64,000 nucleotides of DNA from Pseudomonas sp. LBUM920 (GCF_003852315.1 NZ_CP027762.1:4445501-4509500); one strand, 5' to 3'. Counted from the first letter of the stretch, positions 32,211 to 41,306 are shown. The notes: a model not told the origin generated them from the sequence alone. Made by a program: numbers and translations.

Positions 32211-32921
32211 TTACACACCCGAAAACCGATCCCGGCTGTTGGTCAGGTGCAGCACCATGGCCGCGCGCGCGGCGTCCGGGTCCTGGCGCTTGATGGCATT
32301 GAAGATCGCTTCGTGCTCCAGGTTTGCCAACTGACCGAGCTTGGCAAAATCGGCGCCGCCGCGCTCGGCGCCCTTGACCTGGGTGCGCGGGATCATCGCA
32401 TTGCCCAGGTGCAGCATGATTTCAGTGAAGAAGGTATTGCCGGTGGCCTCGGCGATCAGTTGGTGAAAGCGCTTGTCCTCCTCCACGCAACTGTCGTTGT
32501 TCGCCAGCGAAGCCTGGTAGTCATCCAGCGCTTCGCGCATGCGCACGAGTTGCTCGTCACTTCTGCGCACAGCGGCCAGCGCCACCGCTTGCACCTCCAG
32601 GCCCAGGCGCAGCTCGAGCATATTGCGCACGCTCGCGACGGTGTCCACATGCAGGCGCAAGCCCTGTTGCGCAGGTTGCTCCAGTACAAAGGTGCCGATG
32701 CCGTGGCGAGTTTCTACCAGGCCTGACGCCTGCAACTTGGAAATCGCTTCGCGCACCACCGTGCGACTCACCCCATGCTCAAGCACGATGGTGGATTCGG
32801 ACGGCAGTTTTTCACCGGGCTTGAGCTGGCCGAGCAGGATGCGCTGGGTCAGCGCATCAACCACGCCCTGGGCCAGGTTATTGGAACGTCTACGGACCAG
32901 GGTTGCATTTTCAATGGGCAT
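32211..32921 (-). CDS. GntR/FadR family transcriptional regulator
   Basis: The 236-residue regulator has an N-terminal winged helix (LPSESTIVLEHGVSRTVVREAISKL, residues 40-64) and a C-terminal FCD domain of seven helices (LELRLGLEVQAVALAA onward) that binds a carboxylic-acid ligand through His and Asp residues. It is divergent from the glucarate transporter and dehydratase genes, so glucarate or a pathway intermediate is the likely inducer. Candidate operators are in the shared promoter region at 33005-33015 and 33205-33217. Confidence 0.9.
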   Translation of the reverse strand: MPIENATLVRRRSNNLAQGVVDALTQRILLGQLKPGEKLPSESTIVLEHGVSRTVVREAISKLQASGLVETRHGIGTFVLEQPAQQGLRLHVDTVASVRNMLELRLGLEVQAVALAAVRRSDEQLVRMREALDDYQASLANNDSCVEEDKRFHQLIAEATGNTFFTEIMLHLGNAMIPRTQVKGAERGGADFAKLGQLANLEHEAIFNAIKRQDPDAARAAMVLHLTNSRDRFSGV

Positions 32922-33004
32922 CGCTAGGGTCCACGGGGTTGGGCTGGAGGGAGCTTAACACCCCGCTCGGCGGCAACGCTGAGTTGATTCAAAAAATGCC
33001 TAGC

Positions 33005-33015
33005 TTGTATGACAA
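33005..33015. promoter_or_regulatory. Candidate GntR/FCD operator, with partner at 33205-33217
   Basis: TTGT-ATG-ACAA is a perfect palindrome with an odd spacer, the shape typical of FCD-type GntR sites. A similar half-conserved copy, CTTGTATGATGTC, lies 200 bases away near the MFS start. The two flank the 349-base gap between the divergent genes, which holds no coding sequence. Confidence 0.5.
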
Positions 33016-33270
33016 CTCAACTCTCTAGCTCTTAGCCTAAAGGGCGTCGGTGTCGTTAGTCGGGTGGCGATCACGCCGTCTCGACACACCCTAAACGGTG
33101 CAATAGCCCAATAAACGCTGAACAAATAACCAAAACACCTATTAAATTCTCTCGCTTATAAGAACAAATACACCCCACGGCGCATTGCGAAAAAAAGAAA
33201 GGCACTTGTATGATGTCTATCAACAAAACACGCAAACCCGCATAAAAATAAATCAGGGGAGTTTTGAATT

Positions 33271-34632
33271 GTGACCAATTCAAACCATGCATCTGCCGCT
33301 TCACCCAGCGACTCAGTACTCACGCGCGCCGTGAGCAAAGTGAAGGGCCATGTGCTCCCACTGTTCGTGATCATGTTCATCCTCAACTACATCGACCGGG
33401 TCAATATCGGCTTCGTGCGCACGCACATGGAGCATGACCTGGGCATCGGCGCGGCCGCCTATGGCCTGGGCGCCGGGTTGTTCTTTATTGGCTATGCGCT
33501 GTTTGAAGTGCCCTCCAACATGCTGCTGCAAAAGGTCGGTGCGCGGATCTGGCTGACGCGCATCATGTTCACCTGGGGCATCGTTGCCACGCTGATGGCG
33601 TTCATCCAGAACGAAACACAGTTCTACATCCTGCGCTTTCTGCTGGGCGTGGCCGAAGCCGGGTTTTTCCCTGGGGTGATCTACTACTTCACTCGTTGGT
33701 TGCCGGGTGTGGAGCGCGGCAAAGCCATTGCAATCTTCCTCAGCGGTTCGGCGGTCGCCTCGCTGATTTCCGGCCCGTTGTCGGGCGCACTGTTGCAAAT
33801 CGAAGGCTTTGGCTTTCACGGTTGGCAATGGATGTTCGCCATTGAAGGCCTGGCCTCGGTGGCGCTGGGGTTCTTCGTGTGGTTCTGGCTGGACTCCAAA
33901 CCCCACGACGCCAAATGGCTGACCCGCGAAGAGCAGGACACACTGGTCGGCGCCATCGACCAGGAACAACGTGAGCGAGAAGCACTGACCACGGTCAAAC
34001 CGACCATTGGCAAACTGCTCAAGGACCGCCAGATCCTGCTGTTCTGCGCCCTGTACTTCTGCATCCAGCTGACGATCTACGCGGCGACCTTCTGGCTGCC
34101 GAGCATCATCAAGAAAATGGGTGACCTGAGCGACATTCAGGTCGGGTTCTTCAACTCGATTCCGTGGCTGATCTCGATCATCGCCATGTACGCCTTCGCC
34201 TCGCTGTCGGGCAAGTTCAAGTTCCAGCAAGCCTGGGTCGCCGCCGCGCTGTTGATTGCCGCTGCGGGCATGTTCATGTCCACCACCGGTGGGCCAATCT
34301 TCGCCTTCGTGGCGATCTGCTTCGCGGCAATCGGGTTCAAATCCGCCTCGTCGCTGTTCTGGCCCATTCCCCAGGGTTATCTGGATGTGCGCATCGCCGC
34401 GGCCGTGATCGCGTTGATCAACTCCATCGGCAACCTGGGCGGTTTCGTGGCCCCGACCACGTTTGGCTTCCTGGAACAAACCACCGGCTCGATCCAGGGC
34501 GGCCTCTACGGCCTGGCCGGCACCTCGGTGCTTGCCGCGATCCTGGTGTTTTTCGCCAAGACCTCACCCTCGGCCGTATTGACCTCTGCCAGCGCTGTGC
34601 CAACGGGCGCCGCCATCAGCAAACCTCTTTGA
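33271..34632 (+). CDS. gudP: MFS transporter, glucarate/galactarate type
   Basis: The 453-residue permease has 12 predicted helices and the anion:cation symporter landmarks NYIDRVNIGFVRTHM in helix 1-2, SGPLSGALLQIEGFGFHGWQWMF and the FKSASSLFWPIPQGYL segment. The start is a GTG at 33271 after GGGGAG. Its partner gene for glucarate dehydratase is 19 bases downstream, and the divergent GntR gene is upstream, so D-glucarate (and perhaps galactarate) uptake by proton symport is the best assignment. Confidence 0.87.
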   Translation: MTNSNHASAASPSDSVLTRAVSKVKGHVLPLFVIMFILNYIDRVNIGFVRTHMEHDLGIGAAAYGLGAGLFFIGYALFEVPSNMLLQKVGARIWLTRIMFTWGIVATLMAFIQNETQFYILRFLLGVAEAGFFPGVIYYFTRWLPGVERGKAIAIFLSGSAVASLISGPLSGALLQIEGFGFHGWQWMFAIEGLASVALGFFVWFWLDSKPHDAKWLTREEQDTLVGAIDQEQREREALTTVKPTIGKLLKDRQILLFCALYFCIQLTIYAATFWLPSIIKKMGDLSDIQVGFFNSIPWLISIIAMYAFASLSGKFKFQQAWVAAALLIAAAGMFMSTTGGPIFAFVAICFAAIGFKSASSLFWPIPQGYLDVRIAAAVIALINSIGNLGGFVAPTTFGFLEQTTGSIQGGLYGLAGTSVLAAILVFFAKTSPSAVLTSASAVPTGAAISKPL

Positions 34633-34651
34633 GCTTACTTAGGACACTGCC

Positions 34652-35977
34652 ATGAACACTCCTGTAGTCACCCAATTGCAAGTCATCCCGGTGGCAGGCC
34701 ACGACAGCATGCTGCTCAATCTGAGCGGCGCCCACGGGCCATTTTTTACCCGCAATATCGTGATTCTCAAGGACAGCGCCGGCAACACGGGCGTGGGCGA
34801 GGTGCCCGGTGGCGAGCGCATCCGTGAAACCCTTGAAGATGCGCGCAGCCTGGTGGTCGGCCAGCCGATTGGCCAATACCAACGCATCCTTAACCAGATG
34901 CGCAGCACCTTTGCCGCTCGCGACGCCGCCGGTCGCGGCCTGCAGACCTTTGACCTGCGCATCACCATTCACGCCGTCACCGCCATGGAAGCTGCCCTGC
35001 TCGACCTGTTGGGTCAGTTCCTGGAAGTGCCGGTGGCGGCGCTGCTGGGTGAAGGACAGCAACGTGATGCGGTAAAAATGCTCGGCTACCTGTTTTATGT
35101 CGGCGACCGCACAGCCACCTCTCTGGCCTACCGCAACGAGGCCGACGCCGATGACGCGTGGTTCCGCCTGCGTCACGAGAAGGCCATGACTGCCGAATCC
35201 TTGGTGCGCCTTGCCGAAGCCGCCAAGGCCAAGTACGGCTTCAACGACTTCAAGCTCAAAGGCGGCGTGCTGAGTGGCGATGAAGAAATCGAAGCCGTCA
35301 CTGCCCTGGCCGAACGCTTTCCAGATGCACGCATCACCCTTGACCCCAACGGTGCGTGGTCACTCAAAGAAGCCATCCGCCTGTGCCGCGACCAACACCA
35401 CGTGCTCGCCTACGCCGAGGACCCCTGCGGCGCAGAAAACGGCTACTCGGGTCGCGAAGTCATGGCTGAATTCCGCCGTGCCACCGGGCTTAAAACCGCG
35501 ACCAACATGATCGCCACCGACTGGCGCGAAATGGGCCACGCGATCCAGCTGCAATCGGTCGACATTCCGCTGGCCGACCCACACTTCTGGACGATGCAAG
35601 GCTCGGTGCGTGTGGCGCAGATGTGCAATGAATGGGGCCTGACCTGGGGTTCGCATTCCAACAACCACTTCGATATTTCCCTGGCGATGTTTACCCAGGT
35701 GGCCGCCGCCGCTCCGGGAGACATCACCGCCATCGACACCCACTGGATCTGGCAGGACGGCCAGCACCTGACCAAGGCGCCACTGAAAATCGAAGGCGGC
35801 TACGTAAAAGTGCCCACCCAGCCTGGCCTGGGCGTGGAGATCGACATGGACGCAGTGGCCAAGGCCCATGAGCTGTACAAAGGCATGGGCCTTGGAGCGC
35901 GGGATGACAGTGTGGCGATGCAGTTCTTGATTCCGGGCTGGCGCTTTAATAACAAGCAGCCTTGCCTGGTGCGTTAA
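34652..35977 (+). CDS. gudD: D-glucarate dehydratase
   Basis: The 441-residue enolase-superfamily enzyme shows the mandelate racemase-type catalytic set: KLKGGVL (Lys), metal ligands in LDPNGAW (Asp), YAEDPCG (Glu) and TNMIATDW (Asn), and the general base His in GSHSNNHFDIS. It removes water from D-glucarate (and L-idarate) to give 5-keto-4-deoxyglucarate. The following enzymes (KdgD or GarL type) are not in the window. It follows gudP at 19 bases, presumably one operon controlled by the GntR regulator. Confidence 0.94.
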   Translation: MNTPVVTQLQVIPVAGHDSMLLNLSGAHGPFFTRNIVILKDSAGNTGVGEVPGGERIRETLEDARSLVVGQPIGQYQRILNQMRSTFAARDAAGRGLQTFDLRITIHAVTAMEAALLDLLGQFLEVPVAALLGEGQQRDAVKMLGYLFYVGDRTATSLAYRNEADADDAWFRLRHEKAMTAESLVRLAEAAKAKYGFNDFKLKGGVLSGDEEIEAVTALAERFPDARITLDPNGAWSLKEAIRLCRDQHHVLAYAEDPCGAENGYSGREVMAEFRRATGLKTATNMIATDWREMGHAIQLQSVDIPLADPHFWTMQGSVRVAQMCNEWGLTWGSHSNNHFDISLAMFTQVAAAAPGDITAIDTHWIWQDGQHLTKAPLKIEGGYVKVPTQPGLGVEIDMDAVAKAHELYKGMGLGARDDSVAMQFLIPGWRFNNKQPCLVR

Positions 35978-36001
35978 GACTTAAGGACAACGGCGATCGA
36001 G

Positions 36002-36051
36002 GTGGGAGCTGTCGAGCTTCAGCGAGGCCACGAAAGCTCGACCGCTCCCAC
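36002..36051. repeat. REP hairpin after gudD
   Basis: GTGGGAGCTGTCGAGCTTC and GAAAGCTCGACCGCTCCCAC form a near-perfect hairpin with a central GCGAGGCCAC. It sits 25 bases after the gudD stop and probably ends or protects that message. Confidence 0.85.
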
Positions 36052-36073
36052 ATTTGATCGTCGTGATTCGGTA

Positions 36074-36454
36074 TCAGGGCTTACCGGCTGCCACCGGCTT
36101 AGCCCTTGTCGCCTGATTGACAGCAATCGGTTGCACAGTGAGCTCAACGCCTAACGCCAGCATCAGCTTCTGAATCGTCTCATAGCGAGTCTTTGAGCCG
36201 CCTTTGAGGGTTTTGTACAGACTCTCCCGGTTGACTCCTGCCGCCTCAGCCACCTTGTTTACGCCTTGGGCTTTGGCAACCTCGGCAAGCGCCTTCATGA
36301 ATATTTGCGGATCTTGCGCCTTCATGCTTTGCGCGAGATAGGCACTGATAACTTCCGGGCTGTCGAGAAAGCGCGAAGCCTCATAAACACGGGTGCCGGA
36401 CGTATCAAGATCGAGGATCGGCATGTCCTCAGGTTTGAATTTCGATTCGCTCAT
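36074..36454 (-). CDS. HigA-type antitoxin of addiction module
   Basis: The 126-residue protein contains a helix-turn-helix of the putative addiction-module antidote family: MKALAEVAKAQGVNKVAEA with the recognition segment GVNRESLYKTLKG and the C-terminal helix IQKLMLALGVEL. The N-terminal 40 residues (EDMPILDLDTSG) form the toxin-binding part. It starts 4 bases after the toxin gene stops, so the two are translated together and antitoxin follows toxin, as is usual in this family. It likely represses its own promoter through the palindrome at 36769-36784. Confidence 0.88.
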   Translation of the reverse strand: MSESKFKPEDMPILDLDTSGTRVYEASRFLDSPEVISAYLAQSMKAQDPQIFMKALAEVAKAQGVNKVAEAAGVNRESLYKTLKGGSKTRYETIQKLMLALGVELTVQPIAVNQATRAKPVAAGKP

Positions 36455-36458
36455 TTCA

Positions 36459-36758
36459 TTAACCTCTGAGGGCATCGAGGATCTCTTTTGCCCGTGTGAT
36501 TCCCCGCTTCTGGTCGGTTTTATCGCTGCCCCATAACATCAGGTAAGCGGTAATGCCCGTCCGTACAAAGTAAATTCTGTAGCCCGGCCCGACGAAAACA
36601 CGCATTTCGCTCAGGCCTTCACCGACTGGCTCGCAATCGCCAAAATTGTGTTCTTCGACGCGGTCCAGGCGCGTCAGAACAGCCGTTCTTCCCCAGACAT
36701 CCTTCATGCCGTCGAGCCATGTATCGAACTGCGGCGTCCTGCCGATCAAGTTGGTCAC
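36459..36758 (-). CDS. RelE/ParE family toxin (addiction-module killer protein)
   Basis: The 99-residue basic protein has the TIGR02683-type RelE fold: IGRTPQFDTWLDGMKDV, then RLDRVEEHNFGDCEPVGEGLSEMRVF, and the core strand GYRIYFVRTG followed by a helix KRGITRAKEILD. Members act as ribosome-dependent mRNA interferases or related growth inhibitors. The toxin gene comes first in the operon. Confidence 0.9.
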   Translation of the reverse strand: MTNLIGRTPQFDTWLDGMKDVWGRTAVLTRLDRVEEHNFGDCEPVGEGLSEMRVFVGPGYRIYFVRTGITAYLMLWGSDKTDQKRGITRAKEILDALRG

Positions 36759-36768
36759 AGATTCACAT

Positions 36769-36784
36769 GTAGCCTACTGGCTAC
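36769..36784. promoter_or_regulatory. Candidate toxin-antitoxin operator palindrome
   Basis: GTAGCC-TACT-GGCTAC is a perfect inverted repeat with 6-base arms. It lies 10 bases upstream of the toxin start codon, where the antitoxin HTH would be expected to bind for autoregulation. Confidence 0.6.
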
Positions 36785-36804
36785 TCCTCGCTGATGCTAG
36801 TTAA

Positions 36805-36836
36805 TTTTTTGTCCCGGTGCGCACCGGAATAAAAAA
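36805..36836. repeat. Palindrome CCGGTGCGCACCGG flanked by T6 and A6
   Basis: A perfect 14-base palindrome is enclosed by TTTTTT on the left and AAAAAA on the right, making a longer interrupted inverted repeat. The hairpin is not followed by U residues on either strand, so it is not a standard terminator. It lies between the TA promoter and the 3' end of the binding-protein gene. Confidence 0.5.
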
Positions 36837-36896
36837 CCTAGCCCAGCCCAGGCATAATCAGCTTGTCGATACCATTAGCGCTTATTTCCGTTACGT

Positions 36897-37820
36897 TTAA
36901 AGCGCCCGATCAAACAGTGGCGTCACGTCATACCGCTGCTTCAGCATCTGCGCATCCACCAGGAAATCCGCCGTGGCCTGGGCTTCGCTGACAATCGTCG
37001 GCGAGATCGGCAGTACCTTGATCGCATCACGCTTGAACCACACTTTGGCAATCTCCGGCGCCGACTGGTTGGCCTTCGACCACGCCTCGGCGTACTCATC
37101 GATATGGCTGTTGCTCCACACCCGTGCGCGGGTAAGGCGCGCGACAAAGTCTTTGATGATCGCGCCTTTCTGCGCCAGCGCCGGCTCATACGCGACGATG
37201 TAGGTCGGCGCGCTCATCAAACCCTTGGCGTTGCGGATCAGGCGGCTGCCCTCTTTCTCCTGCAGCGACACGTAGGGTTCCCAGGTGCCGAACGCATCGA
37301 TGTCGCCCTGGGTGAGCGCCAGGCTGGCCTCGGCCGGCAGCAGGTATTTGAAGGTCACGCTGTTGCGCGGCACGCCGGCTTCGTCGAGGGCTTTGTAGGC
37401 CAGTTGCTGGCTCCACGAACCATTCCAGATCGCGATGGTTTTGCCTTTCAGATCGGCCACCGACTGGATGCCTTTGCGCGCCACGATGCCGACGCCGTCA
37501 AGGCTGGTCTGGGTGCTGGCGACCACTTTCACCGGCGCGCCATTGGCCGCCAGGCTGATCACCGGCGTGTCGCCGACAATCCCCACGTCCAGCGCGCCGC
37601 TGGCGACCGCCGAGGCCACAGGGGAGCCAGTATTAAAGCGCTTGAAGTCGATTTTGTAGGGCAAGTCCTTCAACTCGCCTGACAGCTCCAGAACAATGCG
37701 GTTGGAGAAAAATTGATCGCCCACGGTGAGCGTCAGCGGCTCTGCCGCCTCGACCGAAGGACCGTGCAGCGTAAGCGCGGCCAGGCCGAGCAGGGCAAGC
37801 AAGTGTCGACGATTGATCAT
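36897..37820 (-). CDS. ABC transporter substrate-binding protein, sulfonate/nitrate type (SsuA-like)
   Basis: The 307-residue periplasmic protein has a signal peptide after MINRRHLLALLG (cleavage near VEA) and resembles SsuA/TauA family proteins: TLTVGDQFFSNRIVLEL, GALDVGIVGDTPVISLAANG and IAIWNGSWSQQLAYKAL. The start at 37820 follows GGAG; upstream codons are not protein-like. Members bind aliphatic sulfonates, taurine or similar. No permease or ATPase gene is adjacent. The divergent partner is a DszC/SfnB-like oxidoreductase, which supports sulfur scavenging. Confidence 0.87.
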   Translation of the reverse strand: MINRRHLLALLGLAALTLHGPSVEAAEPLTLTVGDQFFSNRIVLELSGELKDLPYKIDFKRFNTGSPVASAVASGALDVGIVGDTPVISLAANGAPVKVVASTQTSLDGVGIVARKGIQSVADLKGKTIAIWNGSWSQQLAYKALDEAGVPRNSVTFKYLLPAEASLALTQGDIDAFGTWEPYVSLQEKEGSRLIRNAKGLMSAPTYIVAYEPALAQKGAIIKDFVARLTRARVWSNSHIDEYAEAWSKANQSAPEIAKVWFKRDAIKVLPISPTIVSEAQATADFLVDAQMLKQRYDVTPLFDRAL

Positions 37821-38093
37821 GAATGCACTCCACACACGTGAGGGCTGACTCAACCATCTGTGGGCGTGCAGTCTGGTGATGAGAAATGGGGTTGGAAGGT
37901 CGCCAAGAACGGCGCCCGTAGAAGCTAACGCAATAAAAGCACGGGGTTTAATACTGTTGCGCACTATCGATAGAACCGCCGCGCAGCTCCATAGCTATTT
38001 TTCGTATTAAAAACTTTGCGAACTGTGGGTTAGGGTGGCGGCACCAGACCACTGGACCCCAGCACCTGAGCCACTTTCTGCAAGGTCCATTGC

Positions 38094-39332
38094 ATGTCGA
38101 TTTGCGCGTTGAATATCTGGGGCGCTGCGCCCTCCTCCCGTTACGAACAACTGGCTGCTCCCTTTCGCCCGCTCTTTGCGCAGATCCTTGCGCAAGCCGC
38201 AGAGGCAGATCAGACACGCGCCAGCCTGGCACTTGTTATCCGCCAGCTCAACGAACTGGGACTGCCCCGCTGGCGCTTGCCCGTGAGCCACGGTGGCCAG
38301 GGCGCGACCTTTGCCGAACTGCTTGCGCTGCTCACCGAACTGTCCGCCGCCGACTCCAACATCACCCAGGCCCTGCGCGGGCATTTTGGCTTTTGCGAGG
38401 ACGTCCTCTGTGCCAAAGACCTCCACTGGCGCGCCAAATGGCTGGACCGGCTCGGCCAGGGCGTGCTGCTCTCTCCCGGTAGCACCGAGGTCGGCAACCA
38501 GACCCGCGGCGACTTCGAAACCCGTCTGCACCGCGATGCCGAAGGCACCCTGCGCATCAGCGGCAAAAAGTTCTACACCACCGGCGCGCTCTACAGCGAC
38601 CTGATCAACACCGTCGCCACGGGTGAGGATGGCACGGTGTATTCGGTCGTCGTCGACCTCAAGGCCCCTGGCGTGCACATCGTCGATGACTGGAATGGCT
38701 TCGGCCAACGCCTCACCGCCAGCGGCACCTGTATTTTCGACAATGCCCCGGTGGAGGACGACCTGCGCCCTACCCACCAACGCTTCGGCTACGGCCAGTC
38801 GTTCTACCAGATCTACCACCTCAGCACCCTCGCCGGCATTGCTCGCCGCGCGGCGCTGAGCGGTGCACAAGAACTCAGCCAGCGCGCCAGAACCTTCACC
38901 ACCGGCAACGCCGACACCGCAGCGCAAGACGTGCAGTTGCTGCAAGTCATCGGCGAAGTTGCCAGCCAGGCCTACGCCGCGCACGCCATCACCCAGCAAG
39001 CGGCGCAGCGCCTGGAGCAGACGGCGCAGTCTGTGATCGCCCACAAGCAGGCGCTGCACGACGATGACCCGCACGTGGCATTGGCGGAGCTGGAAGTGTG
39101 CCTGGCAGTCAACCCGGTGGTGGACGCGACACTCGCGGCGACCACCGCACTGTTTGACGCGCTGGGCGCCAGTGCCACGGCCAGCAACAAAGCGCTGGAC
39201 CGGCTGTGGCGCAATGCGCGCACGTTGGCCAATCATAATCCGCGGGTCTACAAATCGCGCATTGTGGGCAACTACCTGGTGAACGGTGCGCTGCCGCCGG
39301 CGCAGTGGCGGGTAGGTGTGGCCAACGCCTGA
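38094..39332 (+). CDS. Acyl-CoA dehydrogenase-like flavin oxidoreductase (SfnB/DszC type)
   Basis: The 412-residue protein has the acyl-CoA dehydrogenase fold in its monooxygenase branch: LGLPRWRLPVSHGGQGAT, SPGSTEVGNQTRGDFETRL in the flavin site, ISGKKFYTTGALYSDL and a C-terminal helical domain. The catalytic Glu of dehydrogenases is not evident, as in DszC and SfnB. Such enzymes release sulfur from sulfones or thioethers in flavin-dependent steps. It is divergent from a sulfonate-type binding protein with a 273-base gap for control, probably by sulfur starvation. Confidence 0.82.
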   Translation: MSICALNIWGAAPSSRYEQLAAPFRPLFAQILAQAAEADQTRASLALVIRQLNELGLPRWRLPVSHGGQGATFAELLALLTELSAADSNITQALRGHFGFCEDVLCAKDLHWRAKWLDRLGQGVLLSPGSTEVGNQTRGDFETRLHRDAEGTLRISGKKFYTTGALYSDLINTVATGEDGTVYSVVVDLKAPGVHIVDDWNGFGQRLTASGTCIFDNAPVEDDLRPTHQRFGYGQSFYQIYHLSTLAGIARRAALSGAQELSQRARTFTTGNADTAAQDVQLLQVIGEVASQAYAAHAITQQAAQRLEQTAQSVIAHKQALHDDDPHVALAELEVCLAVNPVVDATLAATTALFDALGASATASNKALDRLWRNARTLANHNPRVYKSRIVGNYLVNGALPPAQWRVGVANA

Positions 39333-39351
39333 GCAAACAACACAGAGCAAA

Positions 39352-39454
39352 TGTGGGAGCGGGCTTGTGTGGTAGCTGGCTTGCCTGCGAAGGCATCACC
39401 TCGGTTTAACTGCAAGGCCGGGGCGCCTGCATCGCGGGCAAGCCCGCTCCCACA
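39352..39454. repeat. REPIN-like pair after the acyl-CoA dehydrogenase-like gene
   Basis: TGTGGGAGCGGGCTTG at the left and its complement CAAGCCCGCTCCCACA at the right enclose a second REP half (TAGCTGGCTTGCCTGCGA) and spacer. It separates two convergent genes and could terminate both. Confidence 0.85.
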
Positions 39455-39471
39455 TTGGATAGGGGGTGGCC

Positions 39472-40623
39472 TTACTGGCTCACAAACGCCACCACCCGCT
39501 CTAACATCCGGTCACACGCCGCCAATTGTTCCAGGCTGATGAACTCGTCGGGCTTGTGGCCCTGCTCCATGCTCCCCGGTCCGCAGACCACGGTGGGAAT
39601 CCCTGCCTGGTCAAACAGCCCGCCCTCAGTCCCGAAAGCCACAGTGCCGTAGTCGCGCGAGCCGCAAAATTGCGCAATCCACTCAGCCGCCTGGCTCTGC
39701 AGCGACGTCGCCAGGCCCGGGTAGCTGGATAACTCGCTGAAGCTGATCGCACACTGCGCGCTCACTGCCTGCATTGCCGGCAGCAGAGTGCGTTCGGCGT
39801 AGCCGCGTAACTGGTCCGCAACCTGCCAGGGGTTCTGGTTCGGCAACGCGCGCACTTCAAAGTCAAAACTGCAATCCTGCGGCACGATGTTCAAGGCCTT
39901 CCCGCCGCTTATCACGCCGGTTTGTACGGTGGAAAATGGCGGGTCAAATCGCGCATCAAGGTGCTGCTCAGCCTTGAGCGTTTCACCGAGCCGCACCAGC
40001 TCACTGATCAACCGCGCAGCGTATTCGATAGCGTTTACGCCCGACGGCGCATAGGCCGAATGGCACGCCGCGCCATGGATCTGGCAGCGCATGCCCAGCT
40101 TGCCCTTGTGGCCCAGCACCGGCTTGAGCTCGGTGGGCTCGCCAATCACGCACAGCAGCGGCTTGACCGGTTGCGCGTGAAACCTTTCGATCAACGAGCG
40201 CACACCCAGGCAGCCGACCTCTTCGTCATAGGACAGCGCGATATGCACCGGCATGCGCAGCGGCGCCTGCACCAGTGCCGGCACACAGGCCAACACACAG
40301 GCGATGTAGGCCTTCATGTCCGCCGTGCCACGCCCGTACAACTTGCCGTCCTTTTCTGTCAGGTCAAACGGCGCCACCGTCCAGCGCTGACCGTCCACCG
40401 GCACCACATCGGTGTGCCCGGACAGCACAATCCCCGGCACGCCGGCCGGGCCAAGGGTTGCCAGTAGGTTGGCCTTGCTTTTTTGCGCGTTGAACACCAA
40501 CTCGCAGACCACGCCTTGGCCTTGCAAATACGTGCGCACAAAGTCGATCAAGGCCAGGTTGGATTCACGGCTGGTGGTGTCGAAACGCACCAGTTGCGCC
40601 AGCAGGTCGCGGCTGTTGCTCAT
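39472..40623 (-). CDS. argE: M20 family deacylase, acetylornithine deacetylase (ArgE) type
   Basis: The 383-residue protein is a typical M20 metallopeptidase: SGHTDVVPVDG (His and Asp metal ligands), YGRGTADMKAY (bridging Asp), LSYDEEVGCLG (catalytic Glu and metal Glu) and a lid domain. The sequence matches acetylornithine deacetylase well. Pseudomonads mostly make arginine with ArgJ, and this gene is in a catabolic cluster, so an N-acylated amino-acid-like substrate taken up by the neighbouring ABC system is more likely than arginine synthesis. Its start overlaps the DUF1028 stop by 4 bases. Confidence 0.85.
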   Translation of the reverse strand: MSNSRDLLAQLVRFDTTSRESNLALIDFVRTYLQGQGVVCELVFNAQKSKANLLATLGPAGVPGIVLSGHTDVVPVDGQRWTVAPFDLTEKDGKLYGRGTADMKAYIACVLACVPALVQAPLRMPVHIALSYDEEVGCLGVRSLIERFHAQPVKPLLCVIGEPTELKPVLGHKGKLGMRCQIHGAACHSAYAPSGVNAIEYAARLISELVRLGETLKAEQHLDARFDPPFSTVQTGVISGGKALNIVPQDCSFDFEVRALPNQNPWQVADQLRGYAERTLLPAMQAVSAQCAISFSELSSYPGLATSLQSQAAEWIAQFCGSRDYGTVAFGTEGGLFDQAGIPTVVCGPGSMEQGHKPDEFISLEQLAACDRMLERVVAFVSQ

Positions 40624-41297
40624 CGGTCATCTCCCGGTACCGCATAGCCCGGTGCATGTTGAGGGTTGATGGCGCGGTCAATGTAGTCCTGCAGTTGGCT
40701 GCGATAGGCCTGCCACAATTGGTCGAGGGCGCCGATCGGGTCGTCATCGGCCCAGTCCACGCGCAAATTGACGATGGGCCACAGCAGGTCATCGACCACC
40801 ACGAGGGCGGCCGAATGCACCGGGCCGGCTTCACCGCCTTTAGCCTGGCCCGCCTGCATCGCGGCAAGCAGTCGGTCGGCCAGGTGCCCGGAGGCATTTT
40901 CGAACGCCTGCACCATGGCCGCGATCACGCCGGGATGGGCGAGCATATTCCCCGCCGCCACGCATTGCTCACCACTCAGCGCCGCATGAATACCAAGGGT
41001 CTGCGCGCCGCTGAAATGCGCCGTGCGGCCTTGGTTATCGATCACCGTCACCTGGCGGTACTGGCTGTGATCCTGCCCGGCCAGCACCGTTTCCAGCGCC
41101 TCATTCGGCGCCAAGCCCTGCCCTAAGCTGTCCAGGATATGCGGCCCCAAACTCGGCAAGGTGATGTTCTGCGACGCCACCGCGCCCACACCGGGGCGCA
41201 GCCATGGGCACCGCGCACCAACGGCAATGCTTGAAGAGCTGATTGCAATGCCCAGCTGGCCGGTCTCGGCGCAGCGAGCGACAACGGAAAACGTCAT
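40620..41297 (-). CDS. DUF1028 domain protein, Ntn-hydrolase-like
   Basis: The 225-residue protein begins MTFSVVARCAETGQLGIAI, the signature of DUF1028, whose structure is an Ntn-hydrolase-like fold without a self-processed propeptide. ARCPWLRPGVGAVASQN is the second conserved block, and GEQCVAAGNML the third. The reaction is unknown. It overlaps the M20 gene by 4 bases, and a 9-base gap separates it from the aldolase, so these three form a translationally linked set. Confidence 0.88.
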   Translation of the reverse strand: MTFSVVARCAETGQLGIAISSSSIAVGARCPWLRPGVGAVASQNITLPSLGPHILDSLGQGLAPNEALETVLAGQDHSQYRQVTVIDNQGRTAHFSGAQTLGIHAALSGEQCVAAGNMLAHPGVIAAMVQAFENASGHLADRLLAAMQAGQAKGGEAGPVHSAALVVVDDLLWPIVNLRVDWADDDPIGALDQLWQAYRSQLQDYIDRAINPQHAPGYAVPGDDR

Positions 41298-41306
41298 AAA
41301 AAGCCC

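Noticed and set aside
36805..36836. The CCGGTGCGCACCGG hairpin as an intrinsic terminator
   Set aside because: The T-run precedes the stem and the A-run follows it on both strands, the reverse of what termination needs.
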